This document shows positions 7,767 to 16,006 of a stretch of DNA of 64,000 nt, piece by piece (position 1 is the first letter of the stretch; each line of letters begins with the position of its first letter). The translations under genes were made by a program, and so were the position numbers. The DNA comes from Flavobacterium luteolum (GTDB lineage: Bacteria > Bacteroidota > Bacteroidia > Flavobacteriales > Flavobacteriaceae), in the NCBI RefSeq assembly GCF_027111275.1, contig NZ_CP114286.1, forward strand, positions 496,001 to 560,000, given 5' to 3'. Below the pieces are notes generated by a model. It worked only from the letters and a program-made list of their open reading frames with translations, searched no databases and was not told where the DNA came from.

Positions 7767-8612
7767 TTAAGCACTCAATCGAATCGTCTTTCTAAACTCA
7801 GACGGACTATACCCTTTTTGTTTTCTAAAAAACTTATTAAAATGGCTTTCATCCGTAAAACCAAATTCATAGGCTATTTCGTTAATACGTTTCTCGCTAA
7901 ATTGCAAACGATGTTCAATCAATTTCGTTTTATAATTGCTGATATACTGCTGCATCGTTTCACTGGCATGTTTCTTAAAATAACGTCCTAAATAGGTATT
8001 CGAAATTCCGAAATAATCACTGATTGATTCTGCTTTGATTTTTTCAGGATAGTAGATATTGTTTTGAATATATTGCAGAATATCCATCGCTTTAGCTTCC
8101 GTATTTATGGTTACTTGTTCAGGCAAGTATTTCGCGATATTTCTCGCCACAATAATAATCAGCGTATTCACCAACTGCTGAATCAATTCCTGATTGTAAA
8201 CATCTTTATCCTGATGTTCGCGACAAATAGCTTCAATCATCACTTTCACTAGACATTTATCAGGATCATTTTTAAGAATACAGCCCGGCTGATGATTGGC
8301 ATTTTGAAGTATATATTCTAATCGCTGAATATTTTCATTCTGCAAACTCGAATTTTTCAAATAAATATCATTAAACCTCAAAAAGAAAAACTTCGTTTCG
8401 GTTTCAATTGTAAAATTATGGCAATCCTCAGGCGTTAATAAAAACAAATGCCCAGGATCATATTCGAATATATTTTTATTGATACACTGCCTCCCAGTTC
8501 CTTCCAAAATATAAACCAATTCGAAAAAATTATGACGATCTCCAACGTCTGGATATTCATTCAGCGTTTCAAAAGAAACCGTAAAAGGTTCATATAAGTT
8601 TTCTTTTTTCAT
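7767..8612 (-). CDS. AraC-family transcriptional regulator
   Basis: This 281-residue regulator has an N-terminal cupin-like sensor (about residues 10-90, with YPDVGDRHNFFELVYILEGTG and FEYDPGHLFLLTPEDCHNF). A C-terminal AraC double HTH follows (about residues 180-278: ISDYFGISNTYLGRYFKKH and INEIAYEFGFTDESHFNKFFRKQKGYSPSEFRK). It is divergent from the aldo/keto reductase and probably controls that redox set. The ligand is unknown. Confidence 0.9.
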   Translation of the reverse strand: MKKENLYEPFTVSFETLNEYPDVGDRHNFFELVYILEGTGRQCINKNIFEYDPGHLFLLTPEDCHNFTIETETKFFFLRFNDIYLKNSSLQNENIQRLEYILQNANHQPGCILKNDPDKCLVKVMIEAICREHQDKDVYNQELIQQLVNTLIIIVARNIAKYLPEQVTINTEAKAMDILQYIQNNIYYPEKIKAESISDYFGISNTYLGRYFKKHASETMQQYISNYKTKLIEHRLQFSEKRINEIAYEFGFTDESHFNKFFRKQKGYSPSEFRKTIRLSA

Positions 8613-8634
8613 AATTACATTTTATTTGAAGATG

Positions 8635-8642
8635 CAAATATA
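8635..8642 (-). promoter_or_regulatory. -7 box of the AraC regulator gene
   Basis: The minus strand reads TATATTTG, 23 bases before the start codon. A second copy of the same word lies at about 8654-8661. Confidence 0.5.
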
Positions 8643-8688
8643 CCTAAAAAAGACAAATATATACCAAATAAGAATCATAAAAACAGTA

Positions 8689-8696
8689 TAATTTTG
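8689..8696 (+). promoter_or_regulatory. -7 box of the aldo/keto reductase gene
   Basis: TAATTTTG matches TAnnTTTG, 33 bases before the ATG, in the divergent spacer shared with the AraC gene. Confidence 0.5.
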
Positions 8697-8729
8697 CCTC
8701 ATTAATTTTAAACATAAAAAATCACAATC

Positions 8730-9716
8730 ATGGAATATAGAAAACTAGGCAACTCAGAACTTGAATTATCAGCAATTACATACGGCGCATTTGCTATTGG
8801 CGGAACCATGTGGGGCGGAACAGAAAAGAAAGATTCAATAGAATCTGTTCAGGCTTCTATCGACCACGGCGTTACCACAATCGACACTGCCCCTTTTTAC
8901 GGATTTGGTTTAAGTGAAGAAATGATCGGGGAAGCCATAAAATCTTACGATCGTTCTAAAATTCAATTACTTACTAAATTTGGTTTAGTTTGGGACGGAA
9001 GTAATAATGGAAAAGGCGATTACTTTTTTGATGCTGACGACAATGGCAAAAAAGTTCCGATTTACAAATATTCATCAAAAGCAAACGTCATTAAAGAAGT
9101 TGAAGAAAGCTTAAAACGTCTTCAAACCGATTATATCGATTTATTGCAAATTCACTGGCCAGACTCAACAACACCAATTTCTGAAACTATGGAAGCTGTT
9201 GAAACTTTAATTCAGCAAGGAAAAATCAGAGCTTTTGGAGTAAGTAATTACAATATTGCACAAATTCAAGAAGCACAAAAAACAATTCAAGTAGCTTCAA
9301 ATCAAGTTGCGTATAGTATGCTAAACCGTGGAATCGAAGCAGATTTAATTCCGTTTACAGTGGCAGAAAACATCGGAATCATTGCTTACAGTCCAATGGA
9401 AAGAGGTTTATTGACTGGAAAATATTTCACAGACAGCAAATTAAAAGAAAACGACCACAGAAACGGCTATTTCGGAAAATTCGATTTACAGCAGGTGAAA
9501 ACTTTAATAGAAGAATTAAGTTCTTTAGCGCATTCAAAACATATTTCAATTTCTCAATTGGTTTTACGCTGGACCACTTTACAAAAAGGAATTTCAATTG
9601 TCTTAGCGGGCGCAAGAAACGCAGAACAAGCTATTTCAAACGCCAAAACAATGGATTTCGATTTATCAGCTTCAGAATTAGAATTCATCAATCAAGCAAT
9701 TTCAAAAATTAAATAA
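8730..9716 (+). CDS. aldo/keto reductase
   Basis: This 328-residue TIM-barrel NADPH-dependent oxidoreductase has a catalytic Asp and Tyr in TIDTAPFYGFGLSEEMIGEA (about residues 50-70), a Lys in LLTKFGLVWDG (about 84), and a His in LLQIHWPDSTTP (about 140). The C-terminal cofactor-binding motif is VLAGARNAEQAISNA (about 290). It resembles the general-stress YhdN/Tas group. It is divergent from an AraC regulator and precedes a quinone reductase, which suggests reactive carbonyl or quinone detoxification. The substrate is unknown. Confidence 0.9.
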   Translation: MEYRKLGNSELELSAITYGAFAIGGTMWGGTEKKDSIESVQASIDHGVTTIDTAPFYGFGLSEEMIGEAIKSYDRSKIQLLTKFGLVWDGSNNGKGDYFFDADDNGKKVPIYKYSSKANVIKEVEESLKRLQTDYIDLLQIHWPDSTTPISETMEAVETLIQQGKIRAFGVSNYNIAQIQEAQKTIQVASNQVAYSMLNRGIEADLIPFTVAENIGIIAYSPMERGLLTGKYFTDSKLKENDHRNGYFGKFDLQQVKTLIEELSSLAHSKHISISQLVLRWTTLQKGISIVLAGARNAEQAISNAKTMDFDLSASELEFINQAISKIK

Positions 9717-9721
9717 TTAGA

Positions 9722-9838
9722 ATTTGGGCGTGTCCCAATCCCGATAACTATCGGGAGGGCTATCCGCTAAATCTTTTACTTTTTAAAGAAAAAAGTAAAA
9801 GGATATCGCTACTATCCCTCACGCATCACGTATCCATA
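9722..9838. repeat. dispersed intergenic repeat
   Basis: It contains GGGCGTGTCCCAATCCCGAT, the inverted pair CCCGATAACTATCGGG, and an AATCTTTTACTTTTT / AAAAAGTAAAAGGAT inverted pair. A related block with the same GGGCTATCCGCT wording lies near 21788-21905. It is non-coding. Confidence 0.65.
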
Positions 9839-9853
9839 ACAACATAAAGTAAA

Positions 9854-10459
9854 ATGAAAAAGATATTTATAATTAACGGCGGACAAAAATTTGCCCATTC
9901 AGGAGGAAAATTCAATAAAACAGTTCAAGATTGGACAATTGACTTTCTTTCAAAAAGCAAAGAATACGAAATAAAAACAACTCACGTAGAAGACAATATT
10001 GATCTTGACCAAGAAGTAGAAAAATTTGTTTGGGCAGATGTAATCATTTACCACACACCAGTTTGGTGGTTTCAGTTGCCAAACCTTTTCAAAAAATACA
10101 TAGACGATGTTTTCACAGCAGGTCACAACAAAGGAATTTACAAAAGCGACGGAAGAAGCCGTGTGAATCCAGACATCAATTACGGAACTGGCGGACTTCT
10201 ACACGGACGCAAATACATGCTTACCACAAGCTGGAATGCGCCTGCAACGGCTTTTACACTTCCAGGAGAATTCTTCGATCAAACTTCGGTTGATGATGGC
10301 GCTATGTTTGGTTTCCACAAAATGAACAAATTCACCGGAATGGAAAAAATAAACAGCTTCCATTTTCACGATGTCGAAAAAGGAGCAACACCAGAAAATA
10401 TTGCTATCTTTAAAGAGAATTACACGAAACATTTAGAGCAAACTTTTAAAAACTTATAA
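9854..10459 (+). CDS. MdaB-like NADPH:quinone reductase (flavodoxin fold)
   Basis: This 201-residue FMN/FAD flavoprotein of the NAD(P)H dehydrogenase (quinone) family begins KKIFIINGGQKFAHSGGKFN, has VIIYHTPVWWFQLPNLFKKYIDDVF near residue 60, and YMLTTSWNAPATAF near 118. These are the phosphate loop and isoalloxazine contacts of the MdaB/modulator-of-drug-activity group. It reduces quinones by two electrons in the cytosol. The next gene starts two bases after its stop, encoding an ABM protein whose fold is also linked with quinones. Confidence 0.9.
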   Translation: MKKIFIINGGQKFAHSGGKFNKTVQDWTIDFLSKSKEYEIKTTHVEDNIDLDQEVEKFVWADVIIYHTPVWWFQLPNLFKKYIDDVFTAGHNKGIYKSDGRSRVNPDINYGTGGLLHGRKYMLTTSWNAPATAFTLPGEFFDQTSVDDGAMFGFHKMNKFTGMEKINSFHFHDVEKGATPENIAIFKENYTKHLEQTFKNL

Positions 10460-10461
10460 TT

Positions 10462-10740
10462 ATGATTTCGATTACAGCAATTTTAAAAAGTAAACCAGAG
10501 CATTTAAATGAAGTTCAAAACCTGCTAACACATCTAGTAACCGAAACTAGAAAAGAAGTTGCATGTATTCGTTACGATTTACACACTTCCGAAAATGTTT
10601 TTATCCTTTGGGAAGAATGGAAAGACCAACCAGGATTAGACCTGCATAACAATCAATCCTACTTGCAAGAATTCATCAAAAAAACGGAAACGCTGGTTTC
10701 AAGTCCAATTCAGGTTTACAAAACGGTACAGACTTTATAA
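10462..10740 (+). CDS. antibiotic biosynthesis monooxygenase (ABM) domain protein
   Basis: This 92-residue protein forms a single ferredoxin-like ABM domain of the YgiN type: ITAILKSKPEHLNEVQNLL, RKEVACIRYDLHTSENVFILWEEWKDQ and a C-terminal HNNQSYLQEFIKK helix. YgiN and MdaB form a quinol/quinone redox cycle in Escherichia coli. Here the mdaB-like gene lies two bases upstream, so the same pairing is likely. Confidence 0.87.
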   Translation: MISITAILKSKPEHLNEVQNLLTHLVTETRKEVACIRYDLHTSENVFILWEEWKDQPGLDLHNNQSYLQEFIKKTETLVSSPIQVYKTVQTL

Positions 10741-10750
10741 GTTTTTTTTC

Positions 10751-10880
10751 AATAGCCACAACCCGAGCGATAGCGAATAGGCGAAGCAATTCACGAATTA
10801 ATATAAAATCTATGCGTATAGATTTTATATTAATTCGTGACCCAAGCGATAGCGAACAGGCGAAGCAATTTGTGGCTATT
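10751..10880. repeat. nested palindromic intergenic repeat
   Basis: Outer arms AATAGCCACAA (10751-10761) and TTGTGGCTATT (10870-10880) enclose a perfect palindrome at 10791-10840 with 23-base arms and the loop GCGT. Between them lie two near-identical 26-bp direct repeats (10765-10790 and 10844-10869, each ending GGCGAAGCAAT). The same module recurs at 35623-35648. Confidence 0.85.
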
Positions 10881-10931
10881 AAATTATTCCGAAAAAAGCT
10901 AAATTGCCTAAAATTCAGAAATCTATATTTT

Positions 10932-11390
10932 ATGAGCAATTATCATCTTGCCGAAATCAATATTGCCAAAATGAAAGGAGTCGACATTAACGACCCAATA
11001 ATGAAAGAATTTGTAGACAATTTAGATACTGTAAACACTTTAGCCGAAGAAAGTGAAGGTTTTGTTTGGCGTTTAAAAGACGAAACCGACAATGCTACAA
11101 ATCTTAATCCGTACAATGATGAACAAATTATCATCAATGTTTCGGTTTGGGAAAGTATCGAAACTTTGGAACATTATATGTACAAAACTTTTCATAGTGA
11201 TTTTTTAAGACGCCGAAAAGAATGGTTTCAGAAATTCGGAAAAGCGCATACGGCTATGTGGTGGATTCCTAAAGGACATATTCCTAATCTTGAAGAAGCT
11301 GTCGAAAAATTAGATTACCTTCAGCAAAACGGTCCATCCGACTTAGTTTTCGATCTTCGAAATAAATATCTAATGCCGGTTAATACATAG
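10932..11390 (+). CDS. DUF3291 family protein
   Basis: The domain starts at ATG 10932 (MSNYHLAEINIAKMKGVDIN), giving 152 residues. The in-frame upstream extension to 10812 translates the palindromic repeat and should be ignored. It shows DUF3291 text: SEGFVWRLKDE, VSVWESIETLEHYMYKTFHSDFLRRRKEWF, and AMWWIPKGHIPNLEEAVEKLDYL. This fold is an ABM-like dimeric alpha/beta barrel. Function unknown. Confidence 0.85.
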   Translation: MSNYHLAEINIAKMKGVDINDPIMKEFVDNLDTVNTLAEESEGFVWRLKDETDNATNLNPYNDEQIIINVSVWESIETLEHYMYKTFHSDFLRRRKEWFQKFGKAHTAMWWIPKGHIPNLEEAVEKLDYLQQNGPSDLVFDLRNKYLMPVNT

Positions 11391-11395
11391 TTGTA

Positions 11396-11471
11396 TAGCC
11401 ACGAATTCACGAATATATTTTTTAAAAACTATGCGCAAACATTTTTAAATTAATTCGTGAATTCGTGGCTA
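11396..11471. repeat. palindromic repeat between convergent genes
   Basis: Nineteen-base arms beginning TAGCCACGAATTCACGAAT are perfectly inverted, and separated by about 38 bases. The repeat fills the gap between the DUF3291 and methyltransferase genes and probably acts as a terminator for both. Confidence 0.75.
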
Positions 11472-11479
11472 ACAAAAAA

Positions 11480-12187
11480 CTACTTTATCCCTCCAAAAGC
11501 CCCAAAACACATATTTTTATGTAAAATTTCGACTTTTGAAAATCCTACTTTTTTCATTAAATCCAATTGATAATTCATCGATCTCGGAGAATCTTCTTTT
11601 TCGATATAATCCAAAACCTTTTGGCGATACTCTGCCCCTCCTATTCCTTCTAAATAATCGCCGTAACGCTGCCAAGTATATTCATTCAATAACTCTGTGT
11701 CTTGTGTGATTAAATCCGAAATCATCAAACAACCTCCTGGTTTTAATAATGTAAACAATTTAGTAAAAGTCGTTTCCCAATCGCTATCATCACGCAAATG
11801 ATGCAAAACTGCACCAGCCAAAATGATATCAAAACTATTTTCCTCTAAATCTATTTCGCGAATATCGCCTTGCTTTGTTACTACTTTTCCGTTGGTTTCA
11901 GCTGAAACCCTTTGAAAAGCGCGATCCAACATTGGCAAGCTCAAATCGACCAAAGTGCAGTTTAAATCTGGCACTTTAGATAACATTTTTAAAGTATAAT
12001 TTCCGGCGCCACAGCCAACATCTAAAATTGTTGTAGCATTAGGAACAATGCGCTTTGAAGCTTCGGTTATTAATTCCAAAGAAATAGTTGCATCGATTGT
12101 AGCCACTTGTCCTGTTTCTAAATTCGAAAATCGTTCGACATCATTGTCAAAACGTTCTTTGATTTCTTCAATAGTTGATTTTTTCAT
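11480..12187 (-). CDS. class I SAM-dependent methyltransferase
   Basis: This 235-residue protein has motif I ILDVGCGAGNYTLKM (about residues 69-83), an acidic cofactor residue in CTLVDLSLPMLDRA, and post-motifs FDIILAGAVLHHLRD and LLKPGGCLMISDLIT. It resembles methyltransferases of small molecules. The acceptor is unknown. Its divergent partner is a LysR regulator 227 bp away, a common activator-target arrangement. Confidence 0.87.
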   Translation of the reverse strand: MKKSTIEEIKERFDNDVERFSNLETGQVATIDATISLELITEASKRIVPNATTILDVGCGAGNYTLKMLSKVPDLNCTLVDLSLPMLDRAFQRVSAETNGKVVTKQGDIREIDLEENSFDIILAGAVLHHLRDDSDWETTFTKLFTLLKPGGCLMISDLITQDTELLNEYTWQRYGDYLEGIGGAEYRQKVLDYIEKEDSPRSMNYQLDLMKKVGFSKVEILHKNMCFGAFGGIK

Positions 12188-12199
12188 AGTTCTTGCTTT

Positions 12200-12330
12200 T
12201 TATACTCTCACAGATCTAGCAGATTTAGGGGATCTTTTTGCTATTATTGATCGGAATATTGGTGATTAAGAATTAAAATAATTTTAATTAATCTGTAATC
12301 TGCCCTATCTGCATAATCTGCGAGAGAATT
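12200..12330. repeat. inverted repeat in the methyltransferase/LysR divergent spacer
   Basis: CTCACAGATCTAGCAGATTT and ATCTGCATAATCTGCGAGAG are imperfectly inverted around a 70-base centre. It resembles other ACAGAT-type intergenic repeats of this window. It lies between divergent genes, so it is not simply a terminator. Confidence 0.55.
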
Positions 12331-12413
12331 GTTTTTTGATTTTTCAAAACTATCTCTTTCATAAATACTTTAAAAATACTATTTTTATCAATTAATAATA
12401 CTTTAAAAGTATC

Positions 12414-13295
12414 ATGGAATTACGTCACTTAAAATATTTTTTGGCTGTAGCCGAAGAACTCAACTTTACCAAAGCGTCAGAAAAACTCTTTATTTCGCAA
12501 CCACCTCTAAGTCGACAAATAGCTGAATTGGAAGAAGAACTTCAAGCAAAGCTTTTCATCAGAAACAATAAAAAAGTAGAACTTACTGAAGCTGGAAAAT
12601 ATTTTGAAAAAGAAGCCAAAGCACTTTTTCAGAATCTAGAACGTATTTCACTAAAAACAAAAAAAATCGCAGAGAATGTGTCGGGAGAATTTAGGATTGC
12701 TTACATAAGTTCCATACATTCTGCTACAATTTCAGAATTGATAAAACATTTAAAATTACAATTTCCTTATGTCAATTTCAAGCTTTTTGAGGTTTCTACA
12801 AGCAAACAAATTGACGCTTTAGAACAAGGAAAAATTGAAATGGGAATTATTCGTTCCCCTATAAAATCTCCCAAAATACAATCGCAATTATGGTTTCAGG
12901 ATGGTTTTTCAATTGTTTTTAATAAAACAAACATTCATCTCAAATCTGAAAAAGAGATATTGAATTTAAAAGATGAAACATTCGTTTTCTTTAACAAAGA
13001 TTATGCACCACATTATCACGAAGTTTTACTGGAATTGTGTGCTTTTTATGGCTTTACGCCGAAGATTATCCACGAAGCCAACAACATCAATTCAATAGTA
13101 CAATTAGTCAAAAACGGATTAGGAATTTCGATTGTTCCGTCAAATATTGCTAAAAACAATCAAGATTCTGAGATTAGTTTTATCGAATTGAAAAAAGTGA
13201 ATTTACGTACGGATGTTTCGATTATAACTTCAAAAGAAGATGACTCTGAAATTACAAGATCTGCTGTTGATTTTTTGTTGCTACAAAGGCGCTAG
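12414..13295 (+). CDS. LysR-family transcriptional regulator
   Basis: This 293-residue regulator has the N-terminal winged HTH at residues 1-60 (MELRHLKYFLAVAEELNFTKASEKLFISQPPLSRQI split by the usual turn). A periplasmic-binding-protein-like effector domain follows from about residue 90 (FRIAYISSIHSATISELI, IEMGIIRSP, NGLGISIVPSNIA). It resembles the BenM/CatM-like subgroup. It is divergent from the methyltransferase gene, which is its most likely target. Effector unknown. Confidence 0.9.
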   Translation: MELRHLKYFLAVAEELNFTKASEKLFISQPPLSRQIAELEEELQAKLFIRNNKKVELTEAGKYFEKEAKALFQNLERISLKTKKIAENVSGEFRIAYISSIHSATISELIKHLKLQFPYVNFKLFEVSTSKQIDALEQGKIEMGIIRSPIKSPKIQSQLWFQDGFSIVFNKTNIHLKSEKEILNLKDETFVFFNKDYAPHYHEVLLELCAFYGFTPKIIHEANNINSIVQLVKNGLGISIVPSNIAKNNQDSEISFIELKKVNLRTDVSIITSKEDDSEITRSAVDFLLLQRR

Positions 13296-13502
13296 GACGC
13301 AAACTTTTTTTAAGTAGAAAGAAGCGTACAGTTTGTCATCCTGACGAAGGAAGGATCACACAAGAAATTCTGCAAAGAGAATCGTCAATCTTTGTCGAGT
13401 TACGCGTGTGATCCTTCCTTCGTCAGGATGACATAAAATGAGAAAAATCCTTTTAATCATTATAATCTGTGGCAAAAAAAACTTTGCGTCCTAGCGCCTT
13501 CG
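13289..13502. repeat. two nested intergenic palindromes
   Basis: Outer arms GGCGCTAGGACGCAAAC and GTTTGCG-type TTTGCGTCCTAGCGCC bracket an inner perfect inverted repeat (13334-13361 and 13406-13433, 28-base arms starting TGTCATCCTGACGAAGG). Between the right arms lies the 7688-type ATCCTTTTAATCATTATAAT word. The remaining 110 bases up to the next start are AT-rich with no other feature seen. The whole 317-bp gap has no gene. Confidence 0.8.
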
Positions 13503-13612
13503 TGGCTATAACAAAAAATCGTTACAATTTAGTACAGAAATCCACATTATAAAAAGAGAACTTTTAAATACCTTAGCAAATCAAAATTCTACAAAATAAA
13601 ACTACTATAAAA

Positions 13613-14896
13613 ATGGCTGAACAATCTTCAATTCAGTGTCCAAACTGCGGAACTCCAATCGATGTCAATGATGTTTTGAAACATCAATTGGAAGACAGCA
13701 TCCGTAAAGAATTTCAACAAAAAGCCACTATTCAAAATAAAGAATTAGAGCTTAAAAACGAACAATTGGATAAAGCCAAAGCCGAATTTGAAGCCAAAAA
13801 GAAACAAGAAAACGAACTTTTTGCCGAACGTTTGGAACGTGAAAGAAAAATTGCGGAAAAAGAAATTTCGGAAAAACTTAAAACCAAACTTGAAGAAGAA
13901 AACAAAGATCGTTTGCTTTTAATGGAAAAAGAACTCTCTGAAAAATCAGAAAAAATCAGGGAATTAAATAAAATGGAAGGTGAAATCGCCAAATTACAGC
14001 GCGAAAAACTGGAAATGAAAGATGCCATTCAAGCTGAAGCCGAAAAACAATTGAACACGCAATTGGCTTTGGAACGCGAAAAAATCAGAAAACAGGAAGA
14101 CGATAAAAACGAACTGAAATTCAAAGAACTTCAGAAACAACTTGAAGAACAAAAAAAGCTGACGGAAGAAATGAAACGCAAGCAAGAACAAGGTTCGATG
14201 CAATTGCAAGGCGAAATAATGGAATTAGCAATTGAAGAATGGCTTGCAAACAACTTTCCTCTTGATAGTATTGACGAAATTAAAAAAGGTGCAAATGGTG
14301 CTGATTGTCTTCAAATTGTAAATACTCGCGAGCATCAGAATTGCGGTTCTATTTATTATGAAAGCAAGAGAACAAAAGCTTTTCAGCCTTCTTGGATTGA
14401 GAAATTCAAAAACGATATCAGAACCAAACGAGCCAATATTGGTGTTTTGGTTACCGAAGTAATGCCAAATGGAATGGACCGAATGGGAATGCGCGACGGA
14501 ATCTGGATTTGTACTTATGAAGAATTTAAAGGTTTAAGCGCCGTTTTACGTCAATCTTTAATTCAGATCAATCAAGCTGTACAAGCGCAGGAAAACAAAG
14601 GCGATAAAATGTCGATGTTGTACGATTTCTTAACCAGCAATGAATTCCGTTTGCAAATTGAAGGAATTGTAGAAGGGTTTACACAAATGCAAAGCGACTT
14701 AGATTCTGAAAAAAGAGCGATGCAGAGAATCTGGAAACAACGCGAAAAACAAATCGAAAAAGTGGTTCATAATACTTTAGGAATGTACGGTTCGATTCGC
14801 GGTATTGCCGGAAATGCGGTTCAAAGTGTAAAAGCTTTGGAATTGGATTTTATTGAAGGTGATGATGAAGAAGAAGAAACTAAAGAACTAGAATAA
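13613..14896 (+). CDS. DUF2130 protein with zinc ribbon and coiled coil
   Basis: This 427-residue protein has an N-terminal zinc-ribbon-like CPNCG (residues 9-13), which provides half of a Zn site. A long charged coiled coil follows (about residues 30-200, Glu/Lys/Gln-rich). The DUF2130 domain is at about 200-400 (GEIMELAIEEWLANNFPLDSIDEIKKGANGAD split, then CGSIYYESKRTKAFQPSWIEKFK). The Asp and Glu-Ser-Lys pattern of the latter resembles PD-(D/E)XK nuclease-like folds. The tail is very acidic. It stands alone between repeat blocks. Confidence 0.85.
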   Translation: MAEQSSIQCPNCGTPIDVNDVLKHQLEDSIRKEFQQKATIQNKELELKNEQLDKAKAEFEAKKKQENELFAERLERERKIAEKEISEKLKTKLEEENKDRLLLMEKELSEKSEKIRELNKMEGEIAKLQREKLEMKDAIQAEAEKQLNTQLALEREKIRKQEDDKNELKFKELQKQLEEQKKLTEEMKRKQEQGSMQLQGEIMELAIEEWLANNFPLDSIDEIKKGANGADCLQIVNTREHQNCGSIYYESKRTKAFQPSWIEKFKNDIRTKRANIGVLVTEVMPNGMDRMGMRDGIWICTYEEFKGLSAVLRQSLIQINQAVQAQENKGDKMSMLYDFLTSNEFRLQIEGIVEGFTQMQSDLDSEKRAMQRIWKQREKQIEKVVHNTLGMYGSIRGIAGNAVQSVKALELDFIEGDDEEEETKELE

Positions 14897-14899
14897 ATC

Positions 14900-14952
14900 C
14901 TTCGACTTCGCTCAGGAAGACAAACGAAATGTCAGGCTGAGCGAAGTCGAAG
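14900..14952. terminator. palindrome acting as terminator after the DUF2130 gene
   Basis: CTTCGACTTCGCTCAG at 14900-14915 is the exact reverse complement of CTGAGCGAAGTCGAAG at 14937-14952. It lies between two convergent genes. The same CTGAGCGAAGTCGAAG word recurs at 52836-52851. Confidence 0.65.
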
Positions 14953-14964
14953 CCCTTATAAAAC

Positions 14965-15737
14965 CTAATCCACCTTCTTAAAAACCAAAAGTTTCCCAGA
15001 AGGATTCGAAAGCGTCAGTCTGTTATTTTCTATAGAATAAGTCGTCGTACTTTGCAACGCTTTCAAAAATTCACCTTCTTTATTTCCTTGTGCGCAAGCC
15101 ATAAGAGTTGAAATCACTTTTGTAAATCGCAATACATCTTTTTCATAAAAAATTTGTCCGCTGATTCCGTTACAACCTCCGTAACCAGAAAATCTGTTTT
15201 CTGAAGAATTGATTTCGATTCGAGGAAATTCCTTTTGAAAATCGGTTGCAAAAACTTTATAACCATTTAGTTCTTCCAAAACCCAAATATCATGAAGTCT
15301 GTAATCGGTAAGATATTTTCCGCATCCGCTGAGTTTCTTCGTTTCTAATTCCGAATTGTTTCTAATTTCAACTTTTACACTATAAGGCGAAATTGCACCA
15401 GACATAGAGTCTTGACAATCTAATTGCTGAATCGTAATCGTAGCCGAAGTCGTTTCATTATTTACTTTATACATTTTCACATTTGCGTCCATAGCTCTAA
15501 TGGCTTCAACTGCTGGAAAAGCAATTTTTTCTTTCCCAGGAATTAAGGATGTAAAAACAATTCCTCATTGCCCATTTTGATTCCCCAAAAAGGTTCGTTT
15601 CCTGTTCCTTTAAAGTAATATTTTAAATCTTCTTCGGCAGAAATTGTTGAAGTTGTTCCTCCAGAATCCTTATTTGCTGTTGTTTTACAGCCTATCACTA
15701 AAAGTGAAAATAACAAAATTGAAAGTATTTTTTTCAT
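14965..15737 (-). pseudogene. META-domain lipoprotein, broken by a one-base frameshift
   Basis: The first 64 codons (15737-15543) give a lipoprotein signal (MKKILSILLFSLLVIGCK, Cys 17), then YYFKGTGNEPFWGIKMGNEELFLHP and a stop. Adding one base near 15559-15562 turns the end into EEIVFTSLIPGKEKIAFPAV, which runs without interruption into the second ORF (15492-14965), whose META domain has YGGCNGISG and STLMACAQGNKEGEF. Together they give about 257 residues, a normal length for COG3650 plus META outer-membrane lipoproteins. It is either a recent pseudogene or a base-call error. Confidence 0.85.
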
Positions 15738-15957
15738 GAGATCTCAGTTTAAAAACATGTTTCTTTTTCAAAACTCCTGTAAAATTCTTATGAATTTACG
15801 ACTTTTTTCTGAAACGCTTATTTAGAATCTTTTCAAATTTTAAAAAACTAAGTAAGTACAAAATCATTCAAAACCCACACCACGTAAAAGACTACGCCGA
15901 AATACGTAGTAAAAAAACACATCTCTTACTTAAAAATTAACATAATTACGTATTTTT

Positions 15958-15980
15958 ATAAGTATAAATACTTATATTTG
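15958..15980 (+). promoter_or_regulatory. nirB promoter with TAAGT-N6-ACTTA palindrome over the -7 box
   Basis: ATAAGTAT-AA-ATACTTAT (15958-15975) is a perfect inverted repeat. Its right end overlaps the -7 box TATATTTG (15973-15980). The same palindrome type occurs before narK, nasA and moeA. A further TACGTATTTTTATAAG word lies just upstream. Confidence 0.7.
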
Positions 15981-16006
15981 CGAAGTAATACTTAATTAAA
16001 GAAATC

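Noticed and set aside
9722..9838. Insertion sequence remnant
   Set aside because: No transposase fragment or target duplication; the wording recurs as a short dispersed repeat.
10741..10930. CRISPR array from the direct repeats
   Set aside because: Only two 26-bp copies, within a palindrome, with no regular spacers and no cas gene.
10812..10931. In-frame upstream extension of the DUF3291 gene
   Set aside because: It translates a palindromic repeat; the family's N-terminus begins at the ATG at 10932.
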